A DNA stretch of 40,757 bases from positions 1 to 40,757 of the forward strand of contig JBOGXB010000010.1 in the NCBI GenBank assembly GCA_050694215.1, read 5' to 3'. This document shows, in pieces, positions 8,089 to 16,737 of this stretch (position 1 is the stretch's first letter; every line of letters starts with the position of its first letter). Both the position numbers and the translations under genes were made by a program. The DNA comes from JBOGXB01 sp050694215. GTDB lineage: Bacteria > Actinomycetota > CADDZG01 > WHSQ01. Under the pieces are notes generated by a model that searched no databases, was not told the DNA's origin, and worked only from the letters and a program-made list of their open reading frames with translations.

Positions 8089-9132
8089 ATGAGGCGCAAG
8101 ATCGGCATCCGTGTCGCGCTGGCGATGATGACGGTAGTCGGCCTCGTTGGGGCGGCTTGTGGCGGCGACGACGGTGGTGGCGGCGGTGAGGGCGGAAGCG
8201 AGGAGGGCGTCATCCGCTTCACGTTCGCGCCCGACCCTGTGTGGGACACCCTGAAGGACTCTGGGATCCGCGAGGAGATGGAGGAGGAGTCCGGGATCCG
8301 GATCCTCGAGCAATCCACGTGGGATGAGTTCGGCATCTACGCCGGCGGTCACGCGGACATCGTTTCGATCGCGTCGTTCGAGGTGCCGTTACTGGAGGAG
8401 GAGACCGGCAGGCCGGCCACGATCTTCGGCAAGTACAACATCGATCGCAGCGTCTTGGTCGTGCCCGCCGACTCGGACGCCGAGACGCTCGAGGACCTGA
8501 AGGGCGGAAGGATAGCCGTATGGGACGCGGTGTCGTCCACAGTGATATGGGGTGTCCTTGCCAACGAGCTCTATGGCCTTGACTTTCGCGCCGATGGAGG
8601 GGATTTCGAGCTGGTCCTTGCGGATCTAACGAACACGGGCGCATTGGCTGCGGACGAGGAGGTCGACGGGGCCCTGGTCCTTCCCGACTTCAACGTCCCG
8701 CCCCTCCTGAACGGCGACGTGCGCGTCCTTTACGAAGGTAAAACCGCTGCAGACCTGTACAGCGAGGTCGTGGATGCCCCCGACCACGAGGGTCCGATGA
8801 TCAACATCTTCATGGCCCCGACGGATTGGTATGACTCCCACCCGGACGAGGTGGCTTTCTTCCTCGAGCTGTGGGAGCGCGGTATTCAGGAGTGGCAAGC
8901 GAACCAGAACGAGATCATCGAGAGCTACCCGCAGCACTTTGCCGTGGAATCGCCCGAGGAGATCCAGTTCATGAAGGACTACCTCGGCGAGCACGACTGG
9001 TTCGTGGAGACCGTTTATCTCGACGAATCGTGGGTCGAGACGGAGTCGCGGATCTTCCCGCTGCTCACAGAGGCCGGGCTCTCCGAGAGCGACGAGGCGC
9101 CTCGATTCGACGCGGTCGAGCCGCAGGCGTAG
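8089..9132 (+). CDS. ABC transporter substrate-binding lipoprotein (NMT1/TauA/SsuA-like), paralogue A
   Basis: A 347-residue secreted lipoprotein. The N-terminus has MRRK, a hydrophobic core and the lipobox VGAAC (Cys24), followed by a Gly/Asp-rich linker. The mature part begins VIRFTFAPDPVWD and fits the periplasmic-binding-like fold of the taurine/sulfonate/HMP-precursor importers. The ATG at 8089 is chosen over an in-frame GTG at 8065 because AAAGGGG precedes it and the signal peptide starts there. Two permeases and an ATPase follow, forming a complete importer. The substrate is not deducible. A close relative lies at 12789-13841. Confidence 0.88.
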   Translation: MRRKIGIRVALAMMTVVGLVGAACGGDDGGGGGEGGSEEGVIRFTFAPDPVWDTLKDSGIREEMEEESGIRILEQSTWDEFGIYAGGHADIVSIASFEVPLLEEETGRPATIFGKYNIDRSVLVVPADSDAETLEDLKGGRIAVWDAVSSTVIWGVLANELYGLDFRADGGDFELVLADLTNTGALAADEEVDGALVLPDFNVPPLLNGDVRVLYEGKTAADLYSEVVDAPDHEGPMINIFMAPTDWYDSHPDEVAFFLELWERGIQEWQANQNEIIESYPQHFAVESPEEIQFMKDYLGEHDWFVETVYLDESWVETESRIFPLLTEAGLSESDEAPRFDAVEPQA

Positions 9133-9176
9133 TCCGACCCGGATTCCAGGGCTGAGGCGAGCGGCGGTACGCACGC

Positions 9177-10004
9177 GTGGCGAGATCGACGACCGTCGGA
9201 CACGGCCCGCGCGGGAACGCGCACCTGTCGCTCGCCGCTCGCCGGCGCGTGCGAGGTGTCCTCGGGCTCGTCGTCGGTACCGGGGGTTTCCTGCTGGTCT
9301 GGACCCTGCTTTCAGAGTTGGTGGTGGGCGAGTTTTTGCTCCCACCTCCGCTCGAGATCGGGCAGGAGATGTGGGACGTTGTCCGGACGGGGGCCTTCGT
9401 CCACCACTTCGTACCCACGATCATGCGCCTCGGGTACGGCTTCGCGCTCGCTCTGCTGATCGGCTTTCCCGTCGGCTACCTGATGGGCACGAGCCGCTAC
9501 TGGCGGGCGTTCTTCCACGACATGGTCATGGTCGCCGGCAGCATCCCGGGCATTACATACGCCGTGATGGCCCTTGTCATCGTGGGGATCTCGGTGCTGG
9601 GGCCCGTGATCGCGGTGGGGCTCGTGTCGATGCCCTACATTGCGATCAACGTCGCCGAAGGGCTCGACTCCGTCGACCGGCGGCTCGTGCAGATGAGCGA
9701 CGCCTTCGGACGCACCCGCTCCGCCGTCGTTCGTCACGTGCTCGTGCCGTCAGCCGCCCCCTTCGCGTTTGCGGGTGTGCGACTATCCTTCGCCCTCGCG
9801 TGGAAGGTGGAGCAGCTCACTGAGGTCTTCGGCTCCTCGAGCGGCGTAGGTTTCCAGATCCGCAGGGAGTTCGAAGACTTCTCGATCCCAGGGACTTTGG
9901 CCTGGGTCCTCCTCTTCATCATCTTCATGCTTCTTGTCGAGCGGTTCGTGCTCGTCAAGCTGGAGCGCTACCTATTTCGGTGGCGGCTGGGGGACGAGGC
10001 GTGA
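9177..10004 (+). CDS. ABC transporter permease (SsuC/TauC-like), first subunit
   Basis: A 275-residue membrane protein with about six hydrophobic segments and a BPD_transp_1 permease core. The EAA-type loop, which contacts the ATPase, is visible around ALRRLVQMSDAFG-like residues (VDRRLVQMSDAFGRTR). The start is GTG 9177 after a 44-base gap from the lipoprotein gene. It ends overlapping the second permease gene (GTGA). It forms the heteromeric membrane channel with the next gene product. Confidence 0.87.
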   Translation: MARSTTVGHGPRGNAHLSLAARRRVRGVLGLVVGTGGFLLVWTLLSELVVGEFLLPPPLEIGQEMWDVVRTGAFVHHFVPTIMRLGYGFALALLIGFPVGYLMGTSRYWRAFFHDMVMVAGSIPGITYAVMALVIVGISVLGPVIAVGLVSMPYIAINVAEGLDSVDRRLVQMSDAFGRTRSAVVRHVLVPSAAPFAFAGVRLSFALAWKVEQLTEVFGSSSGVGFQIRREFEDFSIPGTLAWVLLFIIFMLLVERFVLVKLERYLFRWRLGDEA

Positions 10005-10885
10005 GCGTAGCGCTTGGGCGGTCCGCGACGACCCGTGGCGCGATCGGCGCGGTCCGTCGCTCGCTGACCTCCGACGCCGGGGCCCGGATCGCGAGCTATC
10101 TGTTCCTGCTCCTCCTATGGCAGCTCCTGGCGCTCTACGAAGACCGGTTCCCCGGCCCGGCGGAGGTGTTCGGCTTCATGTGGATCGAGGTCACCGCAGG
10201 GCGTCACGGAGGCATCGTCCGAGGCGAGTTCCTCGAGCACTTCGCCGCCACGCTCCCCCGTTTCGCGCTCGGACTCGCGATCTCGATGGCGCTCGGCATC
10301 CTGACGGGAATCCTGATTGGGGCTTCGAAGCTCGCGGAGGCACTCTTCAGGGACACGCTGCTGGTCCTCCTCGCTCTCCCCGCGATCATCTGGGCTTTCC
10401 TCACGCAGATGTGGTTCGGCCTCGGTGACGATGCCGTAGTGATCACTACGTTCCTGTCGGCGTTCCCGTTCGCCGCGGTGAACGTGGTGGAGGGAGTGCA
10501 GGCGATCCCCCGGGACCTGCGCCGGATGTCGACCGCATTCGGGGTCTCGGGCTACCGGCGGCTCCGACACCTCCAGTTGCCCGCCCTGACGGGCTACGTC
10601 TTCGCCGGCCTCCGCTTTGCGGTGATCGTCGGCTGGAACGCCGTGCTCCTCGCCGAGTGGTTCTCGGCGTCGGCGGGCGTAGGGTGGCGGAGCCGCTACT
10701 GGTACGACGCAAACCGCTACAAGGGCTTCGTTGCCTGGGTTGTTATCTTCATCCTTTTCATCGTCCTCGTAGACCGGCTGGCGCTCGTCCGGTTGCAGAG
10801 GCGCGCCTTCCGCTGGCGCGACGCCCAGCTCTCCGCGATCGAGCGTGAGGCTGTAGAGGTCGACCTCGGAGTGAAGGGAGCGTGA
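10001..10885 (+). CDS. ABC transporter permease (SsuC/TauC-like), second subunit
   Basis: A 294-residue permease. GTG at 10001 overlaps the preceding stop at 10002-10004 and is preferred to an ATG at 9980 inside the upstream gene. Several transmembrane segments are visible, starting with IASYLFLLLLWQLLAL, and the EAA-type loop is around RDLRRMSTAFGVSG. It pairs with the product of 9177-10004; two different permease genes mean a heterodimeric channel. Confidence 0.86.
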   Translation: MSVALGRSATTRGAIGAVRRSLTSDAGARIASYLFLLLLWQLLALYEDRFPGPAEVFGFMWIEVTAGRHGGIVRGEFLEHFAATLPRFALGLAISMALGILTGILIGASKLAEALFRDTLLVLLALPAIIWAFLTQMWFGLGDDAVVITTFLSAFPFAAVNVVEGVQAIPRDLRRMSTAFGVSGYRRLRHLQLPALTGYVFAGLRFAVIVGWNAVLLAEWFSASAGVGWRSRYWYDANRYKGFVAWVVIFILFIVLVDRLALVRLQRRAFRWRDAQLSAIEREAVEVDLGVKGA

Positions 10886-10910
10886 AGCGGTTCACGGAGG
10901 GACTCAACGA

Positions 10911-11672
10911 GTGGCTACGCTAGGGGTTGAGCATCTAAACAAGACTTTCCCCGCGATCGAGCGACGGTCGGATGCGACGACGGCCATCGACGACCTCAGC
11001 TTCGAGATCACGGGCCACGTCTTCGTATCGGTCGTGGGTCCGTCGGGCTGCGGCAAGAGCACGCTCTTGAACATCGTTTCGGGCATCGACGAGCCAACGA
11101 CGGGCACTGTGTCGGTCTCCGAGGGGGGTCGGCCGGCTCGCCTTGGCTACGTCTTCCAAGAGTCCCGCCTCTTGCCCTGGCGGACCGTGACGCAGAACAT
11201 GCTCTACGTCCAGGACGGCAAGGGTGCCGGCGCTCGCGAGCACGCTCTGGAGTACCTTGCGATGGTCGGGCTGGAGGACGCCGGGGACAGGTTTCCAGCT
11301 CAGCTTTCAGGCGGCATGCAACAGCGGGTGGGCATTGCGCGGGCCTTCTCGGTGGAGCCGGACCTACTCTTGATGGATGAACCCTTCAGCCACCTCGACG
11401 CGATCACCGCGCGAGGACTGCGCGAGCAACTTCAGGAGATCTGGGTACGGACGAAGAAGACCGTGTTGTTCGTGACGCACGACGTGATGGAGGCCGTGCA
11501 GCTTTCCGACCGTATCCTCGTCCTTGCGCCCGGAGGGCGCCTGTACGCCGACATCCCAATCGAGCTCCCCCGGCCGCGACGCGCATCGGACACGGCAGTG
11601 GCGACGGCGCAAGCGCAGATCCTGCAGCGGTTCGAGACGATGCAGGAGGAAGCTGAACAGACGCGCGAGTAG
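10911..11672 (+). CDS. ABC transporter ATP-binding protein (SsuB/TauB-like)
   Basis: A 253-residue ATPase with all functional motifs: Walker A GPSGCGKST at 43-51, Q-loop FQESRLLPWRTV (Gln83), signature LSGGMQQ at 132-138, Walker B LLLMDE at 152-157 and switch His190 (VTHD). The LLPWRTV and MDEPF forms are typical of the nitrate/sulfonate/taurine subclass. GTG at 10911 has GGAGGG about 9 bases upstream. It powers the importer encoded by the three preceding genes. Confidence 0.92.
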   Translation: MATLGVEHLNKTFPAIERRSDATTAIDDLSFEITGHVFVSVVGPSGCGKSTLLNIVSGIDEPTTGTVSVSEGGRPARLGYVFQESRLLPWRTVTQNMLYVQDGKGAGAREHALEYLAMVGLEDAGDRFPAQLSGGMQQRVGIARAFSVEPDLLLMDEPFSHLDAITARGLREQLQEIWVRTKKTVLFVTHDVMEAVQLSDRILVLAPGGRLYADIPIELPRPRRASDTAVATAQAQILQRFETMQEEAEQTRE

Positions 11673-11718
11673 GTAGACATGTCCGTTGCACGCGCGTTCC
11701 TACCGGGTCGCCGGGAGG

Positions 11719-12717
11719 TCAGGGCACCAGTATCAGCTTGCCGATGGTGGCTCGGCTCTCGAGCGCCCGGTGCGCCTCGCTCGGCGCCTCGAGGCCGAAG
11801 CGCGCGTGCACGTGAACATCGAGCGTCCCCTCGGCGACGAGGGACAGCACCTCACGGCTGCGCCACAAGAGCTCGTCACGCGTGGAGATGTAGTCGACCA
11901 GACCCGGCCTAGTGAGGAGCAGCGACTTGCCCTGCTGCAGCCTCCGTGGGTCGACGGGATCGACGGGGCCACTCGCCTGACCGAAGAGAATCAGGTACCC
12001 GCGGGGAGCGAGACAGCGCAGGCTCTCGTCGAAGGTCGCCTTTCCCACCGACTCGTACACCGCCCGCACCCCGCGTCCATCGGTGACATCGCGGACGGCG
12101 GATTCGAAGTCCCCCTCCGAATAGATCACGACGTGGTTCGCTCCCGCGGCGCGAGCCCATTCCGCTTTGGCGGACGTGGATACGGTGCCGACAACTCGTA
12201 GCCTCAGTCGTCGGGCCATCTGCGTAAGCAGGAGACCAACCCCACCGGCGGCCGCGTGCACCAAGCACCAGTCCCCTTCCTCGAAGGTGCAGATCGAATT
12301 GAGGAGATAGTGAGCCGTCATGCCCTGCAGAATCACCGCGGCAGCCTGTTCGGTGGTGACACCGTCGGGGACGGGGACGAGTCGATCCGCCTTTACGACC
12401 ACGTACTCCGCATACGTGCCGGGTATACCCGCGAAGGCGACCCGGTCTCCGACGGACACTTCCGACACGCCCGGTCCTGTATCTGCCACTACACCCGCGC
12501 CCTCCGTACCGGGTGTGAACGGCAGCGCGACCTTGTAAGCACCGGATCGCTGGTTGACGTCGATGAGGTTGACACCTATGGCCTCCAACTTGACCAGCCC
12601 CTGGCCCTCCGAGGGCTTGGGGACGGGGACGTCTTCAACGGACAACACATCGGGGTCGCCGGTCTCGTGAACGCGGATAGCTTTCGTGATGGTCTCCCCT
12701 TCTCCGCACGCCCTCAA
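11719..12717 (-). CDS. Quinone oxidoreductase / zinc-free MDR family (Qor-like)
   Basis: A roughly 325-residue NADPH:quinone oxidoreductase-type MDR protein. The GroES-like half (TKAIRVHETGDPDVL, EAIGVNLIDVNQRSG) lacks the zinc-binding cysteines. The Rossmann half has the typical VHAAAGGVG loop. The reaction would be NADPH-dependent reduction of a quinone or enone. The only standard in-frame start is a TTG at 12717. However, family proteins normally begin at the residues TKAIRVHETG, and the codon there is ATC (12690-12688), preceded by GGGGAG at a good distance. The true start is therefore uncertain. It lies just downstream of the orphan binding-protein gene on the same strand. Confidence 0.85.
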   Translation of the reverse strand: MRACGEGETITKAIRVHETGDPDVLSVEDVPVPKPSEGQGLVKLEAIGVNLIDVNQRSGAYKVALPFTPGTEGAGVVADTGPGVSEVSVGDRVAFAGIPGTYAEYVVVKADRLVPVPDGVTTEQAAAVILQGMTAHYLLNSICTFEEGDWCLVHAAAGGVGLLLTQMARRLRLRVVGTVSTSAKAEWARAAGANHVVIYSEGDFESAVRDVTDGRGVRAVYESVGKATFDESLRCLAPRGYLILFGQASGPVDPVDPRRLQQGKSLLLTRPGLVDYISTRDELLWRSREVLSLVAEGTLDVHVHARFGLEAPSEAHRALESRATIGKLILVP

Positions 12718-12788
12718 AGGGACGGCACTTCGGCCGCGAACCCTCCGGCCGGCGCCTCCAACCTGTACGCGTCCGGGTTCGGATCTGA

Positions 12789-13841
12789 TTACGCCGGGGG
12801 CTCCACGGCCTCGTACCTTGGGTCCCTAAAACCGCCTTCTTCGAAGAATCCGGCTTCATCCATCAGGTCGTAGAAGCTCTTCTCCCCTTCGATCCACTGG
12901 TCGTCGAGGTAGACGTTATCTACGAACCAGTCGTTGCCGGGGGCCGTCAAGAAATCGACGATCCAGTTCACATCGGCCTCTTCCTCCACTGCGAAGTGCT
13001 GCGGATAAGTCCTGATGATCTCCTCCTGCTTCTCACGCCACGCTTCGATCCCTCGCTGCCAGAGGTCGAGGAAGGCAGCGGCCTCGTCTGGGTGAGCGTC
13101 GTACCACTCCTCGGTGGCGGTGAACAGGTTCGACATGATCCCGACATGGTCGGTCTCGGCAACCTCCTGATAGAGCTGGAAGGGCATCGTGCCGTCGTAC
13201 ATGGGTTTCAGCTCTCCAGTACGAAGCAATGGTGCTGCAGCCTCCGGGATCACGATCGCTGCCTCGCATTCACCGCGCGCCATCAGGTCGGGATTCAGGA
13301 AGTGGTCGTTGACGATGAGCTCAAAGTCTCCTCCACCTACGCGGAAGTCCAAACCGTGCATCTTGTCTGCGGCGATGGACCAGAAGATCGTCGCGCTCAC
13401 AGAACTCTGAACGCATATCTTCGAGCCCTTGGGGACGTCCTCGAGGGTTTCGTACGGCTCGTTTGCCCGAGTGGCCATGAAATCGCGGAGATGGTTGTAC
13501 TTCCCGAACGACACCGTTTCGATGTCGGTCTCACCCTCGAGTACCGGGATCTCGTACGTGCCCATCGAGACGATGTCCCCGTGACCACCGGCGAAGAAAG
13601 TGAACTCATCCCACGTGGTGCTGGTCACGATGCGGGTGTTGAACTCTTCCTCCCACTCCACGATCATCCCGGTGTCGTTCATGTGGTCCCACACCGGATC
13701 TGGAGCGAAAGCGAAGCGTATGACCGAGCGTTCCCCCTCCGCCCCGGTTTCCCCCTCGTCCCCGCCGCAGGCCGCCGCCATCATTGCCAGCGCGGCGAGC
13801 ACGCACGCGAACTTCCTCGAACGACCGGATCGGATCGTCAC
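12789..13841 (-). CDS. ABC transporter substrate-binding lipoprotein, orphan paralogue B
   Basis: A 350-residue lipoprotein clearly related to the protein at 8089-9132: both share FAPDPVWD, TWDEF, FAGGH/YAGGH, DIVS, FGKYN and YPQHFAVE in the same order. The signal peptide (FACVLAALAMM) ends with lipobox MAAAC (Cys25). GTG at 13841 is chosen because GGGAGGTGG precedes it; longer frames have no signal peptide at their start. No permease or ATPase gene accompanies it, so it may use the importer at 9177-11672 to widen substrate range (inference). Confidence 0.87.
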   Translation of the reverse strand: MTIRSGRSRKFACVLAALAMMAAACGGDEGETGAEGERSVIRFAFAPDPVWDHMNDTGMIVEWEEEFNTRIVTSTTWDEFTFFAGGHGDIVSMGTYEIPVLEGETDIETVSFGKYNHLRDFMATRANEPYETLEDVPKGSKICVQSSVSATIFWSIAADKMHGLDFRVGGGDFELIVNDHFLNPDLMARGECEAAIVIPEAAAPLLRTGELKPMYDGTMPFQLYQEVAETDHVGIMSNLFTATEEWYDAHPDEAAAFLDLWQRGIEAWREKQEEIIRTYPQHFAVEEEADVNWIVDFLTAPGNDWFVDNVYLDDQWIEGEKSFYDLMDEAGFFEEGGFRDPRYEAVEPPA

Positions 13842-13879
13842 GGCTCCACCTCCCAATCCCCGCCCCCGGGATAGACATA

Positions 13880-13903
13880 ACATAGAATATATGATGTGTA
13901 ATA
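13880..13903 (-). promoter_or_regulatory. AT-rich promoter-like region upstream of the orphan binding-protein gene
   Basis: The stretch just upstream of 13841 on the minus strand contains TATATTCTATGTTATG, an AT-rich island in GC-rich DNA with several possible -10 hexamers (TATATT, TATGTT). It resembles the AT-rich block before the paralogous gene at 8089, hinting at common control. No firm -35 is assigned. Confidence 0.35.
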
Positions 13904-14044
13904 AGCTGTACAAGCGAGCTCGAAAGCTGGCGGCAAATCCCGCGCGCAGCTTGCGCACCCCTATCCCGCTGGATTCTGATGACGCGCCATGAAGACCCGG
14001 AGGGGCGCGGGGGGCAGTTTCCTTACTTGGCTGCCGGTAGAGTA

Positions 14045-14066
14045 ACAATCGTTTGCAATCGTTTGC
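14045..14066 (+). promoter_or_regulatory. Two overlapping LacI/GalR-type operator copies
   Basis: ACAATCGTTTGC (14045-14056) overlaps GCAATCGTTTGC (14055-14066), offset by 10 bp, one helical turn. Each copy is close to the GCAA-NCGN-TTGC palindrome with central CG used by LacI/GalR-family repressors. It lies before the hydrolase operon. A perfect version occurs at 18868-18879. Confidence 0.5.
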
Positions 14067-14119
14067 AAAACTTCCTATCAGGATCAAGACATGGCTCACT
14101 CACGCTCCTCGCAAACCCG

Positions 14120-15181
14120 GTGAGGGATCGGCGGTTGGCGGACGCCATCGCTCACTGGAAGCCTCGCTTCACCGCTAACGGCGTCGCGCCCTCGGATTTC
14201 GACCGGATCACCGAGGACATCCAAAGCTGGCAGCAGTGGTGTGCCAGGTGGTCGGCGGCCGCCACCGACCACGAGAACCTCGGCAGGGTCGCGGTAGCGC
14301 GGAACAGGACGAGATCGGCGGGAGCACATCTGGCGCGGGCGTCCGTCTACTACCACTTCGCCAAGTTCGTGTTCGTGGAAGACCTCGAGCAAATGCGAAC
14401 GGCGCACTACAACGCGGTGCGCTGCCTAACGGACGCCCTCCCCCACCTCGACCCACCCGGCGAGCGAGTGGAGATCCCCTTCGAATCAAGCCGGTTGGTC
14501 GGAGTGCTGCGCAGGCCGCGCGGAGTCGACTCCGCGGCCACCGTCGTTCTCATACCCGGCCTCGATTCCACGAAGGAGGAGTTCCGCAATACCGAGCAAT
14601 TGTTCCTCGAACGGGGGTTGGCCACACTCTCCGTCGACGGTCCCGGCCAGGGCGAGGCCGAGTACGACCTCGCGATCAGGGCCGACTGGGAGTTTCCGGG
14701 GGCCGCGATCCTCGATCATCTAGCCGGGACTTCCGGAATCGATCCCGACCGCATCGGTATCTGGGGCGTGAGCCTGGGCGGTTATTACGCCCCCCGCGTG
14801 GCCAGCGAGGACGAGCGCGTAAAAGCGTGCGTCGCGCTGGCGGGACCGTTCAACTTCGGCGAGGTGTGGGACGGATTACCTTCGCTCACCCGCGACACGT
14901 TCAGGGTTCGCGCCAAGGTGGATACCGAGGAGGAAGCTCGGAACCGCGCCCTCGAGCTGTCCCTGGAGGGACGGGCTCACAAGATCACGGCCCCCTTACA
15001 GATCGTGATGGGCAAGCTCGACCGGCTCATCCCTTGGCAGCATGCGAGACGTCTAGCGGACACGGCCGGGGGCACGGTGGACTTCCTGCTATTGCCCGAC
15101 GGTAACCACGGCTGCGCCAATGTCTCTTACAAGCACCGCTATCACACGGCGGACTGGATGGCGGAGCAACTCCTGACATGA
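14120..15181 (+). CDS. Alpha/beta hydrolase, 2,6-dihydroxypseudooxynicotine hydrolase/FrsA-like
   Basis: A helical N-terminal cap (about residues 1-100; HWKPRFTANGV, YYHFAKFVF) precedes an alpha/beta hydrolase core. The catalytic triad candidates are Ser218 (GVSLGG), Asp301 (GKLDRLIP) and His330 (DGNHGC). The architecture resembles 2,6-dihydroxypseudooxynicotine hydrolase, a C-C hydrolase of nicotine breakdown, and FrsA-type esterases. The substrate here is unknown. The start is uncertain: the frame is open from ATG 13979 and TTG 14063 is also possible. GTG 14120 is chosen because homology begins about here and the operator-like repeats then lie upstream; its Shine-Dalgarno is weak. It overlaps the next gene by ATGA. 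Confidence 0.82.
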   Translation: MRDRRLADAIAHWKPRFTANGVAPSDFDRITEDIQSWQQWCARWSAAATDHENLGRVAVARNRTRSAGAHLARASVYYHFAKFVFVEDLEQMRTAHYNAVRCLTDALPHLDPPGERVEIPFESSRLVGVLRRPRGVDSAATVVLIPGLDSTKEEFRNTEQLFLERGLATLSVDGPGQGEAEYDLAIRADWEFPGAAILDHLAGTSGIDPDRIGIWGVSLGGYYAPRVASEDERVKACVALAGPFNFGEVWDGLPSLTRDTFRVRAKVDTEEEARNRALELSLEGRAHKITAPLQIVMGKLDRLIPWQHARRLADTAGGTVDFLLLPDGNHGCANVSYKHRYHTADWMAEQLLT

Positions 15182-16737
15182 GTAGCCATGAGGCGGATGT
15201 CGTGGTTGCCGGAGCGGGACACAACAGCCTGATCGCAGCGGCTTATCTAGCAAAGGCCGGATTCGAGGTCCTCGTCCTCGAAGCGCGTGACACGATCGGC
15301 GGTAACACAGCGACGGAGGAGCTGACGCTGCCGGGGTTCAAGCACGACTCGTGCTCGAGTGCACATGTGCTCATCCAGTCGAACCCGCTGATGCGCAACA
15401 ACGAACTGCAGCTCGATCGATACGGACTTCGCTACATCTACACCGATCCCGCGGTCGTAATGCCTTGTGACGACGGCTCCGCGATCACGATGTGGCGCGA
15501 CAGACAGAAGACGGCCGACGAGCTGGGCCGCTTTTCGCCCTCCGACGGGCGCGCCTACCTCTCGTTGCTCGAGGAGTGGGACGGTGGCCTCAGTAAGGTT
15601 CACGGTCGAGTCAACAACCTCCCCCCTGCCGAGCTCGTGGAGGACTCGCCGGCGGCGCGCTCTTACGCCTCACTCGCTCGGCGCAGCGCGCTCGAGGTCA
15701 TCAACGAACGCTTTGCGCATCCGAAGGTGAGATCGCTGATGACGTGGCTCTCGTTCGCTACCATCCAGCCTCTCGATCAGCCGGGTACGGGCATCCTTCC
15801 CTTCGCGGTGACTGCGGGGCGAGCTGAGTTTGGCTGGGCGTTCCCCCTCGGCGGATCCGACAGCCTTCCGAGAGCGCTCGCAAGACTGATCCGGGAGCAC
15901 GGGGGCCGCGTGGTGACGTCGGCTCCCGTTACCGAGGTAGTGGTCGAGAACGGCAGGGCGGCGGGGGCGATCACAGCCGCCGGAGAGCGGTACACGGCCC
16001 GACGCGCAGTGCTCTCGACGATCCACGTGGCCCAACTCGAAGACGTCCTCCCGCCCCGCACTCTTCCCGACGAGTTCTTGACGAGCGTGCGGGGGTGGCG
16101 GCCCGGCATGACCCTGTTCGCCGTGCACCTGGCGCTTGCCAAGACGCCCGGCTTCCTCGTGGAAGGAGACGTCGTGGACTCGGTCGCGGGCGCCCTCGGG
16201 TCGACACAGGGACTGCTCGACCAATTGGACGCTTTCGGCCACGGCCAGACCTCCACGCGCGATCCATGGATCCTCGTCGTGTGCTCCACCGCGGTGGATC
16301 GCCAGCGGGCGCCGGGCGGCAAGGGAATCCTCAAGCTCCTCACGATCGCGCCCTACGACCCGGTCGGCGGCCGGCAAGAATGGGCTGCGGAGAAGGAGCG
16401 CTTCGCCGATTTCTTGATCCGGCGCACGAGCGATCACATGGATCTGGACGACTCCGACATCCTCGCGCGCGTCGTGGAATGCCCCCTCGACCTCGAGGCC
16501 CGCAACCGCCACAATCACCGCGGCTCGTGCCACGGCGGCGCCCTCGACCCGGATCAGTCCGGAGTCAACCGCCCCGTTCCCGGGTGGTCGGGATACCGGC
16601 TCCCGGTCGAGGGCCTGTACCAGACCGGCGCCACCACCCACCCCGGCGGCTCGGTGTCCGGCAGACCCGGCAGGAACGCGGCGCGCGTCATGCTGTCGGA
16701 CCTCGGCGTCGACGTCGGCACCTTGATGGCATCGTGA
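15178..16737 (+). CDS. FAD-dependent oxidoreductase, phytoene desaturase/PYROXD2-like
   Basis: A 519-residue flavoprotein. The N-terminal dinucleotide motif VVAGAGHNSLIAAAYL is followed by the Glu that binds ADP-ribose (VLEARDTIGGN). The third glycine of the usual GAGHNG motif is Ser17. The C-terminus has the expected flavin-contact region GLYQTGATTHPGGSVSG. The family includes phytoene desaturases and PYROXD2; substrates of the bacterial PYROXD2-like branch are largely unknown. It overlaps the hydrolase stop (ATGA) and is itself overlapped by the permease start (GTGA), so the three are one operon. No carotenoid genes are nearby, so a catabolic role is inferred. Confidence 0.87.
   Translation: MSSHEADVVVAGAGHNSLIAAAYLAKAGFEVLVLEARDTIGGNTATEELTLPGFKHDSCSSAHVLIQSNPLMRNNELQLDRYGLRYIYTDPAVVMPCDDGSAITMWRDRQKTADELGRFSPSDGRAYLSLLEEWDGGLSKVHGRVNNLPPAELVEDSPAARSYASLARRSALEVINERFAHPKVRSLMTWLSFATIQPLDQPGTGILPFAVTAGRAEFGWAFPLGGSDSLPRALARLIREHGGRVVTSAPVTEVVVENGRAAGAITAAGERYTARRAVLSTIHVAQLEDVLPPRTLPDEFLTSVRGWRPGMTLFAVHLALAKTPGFLVEGDVVDSVAGALGSTQGLLDQLDAFGHGQTSTRDPWILVVCSTAVDRQRAPGGKGILKLLTIAPYDPVGGRQEWAAEKERFADFLIRRTSDHMDLDDSDILARVVECPLDLEARNRHNHRGSCHGGALDPDQSGVNRPVPGWSGYRLPVEGLYQTGATTHPGGSVSGRPGRNAARVMLSDLGVDVGTLMAS

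Noticed and set aside
12256..12873. Plus-strand frame across the quinone oxidoreductase and orphan lipoprotein genes
   Set aside because: It spans two convincing minus-strand genes and has no domain of its own.
15670..16641. Minus-strand frame of 323 codons opposite the FAD oxidoreductase
   Set aside because: Antisense shadow with no recognised domain or ribosome site.
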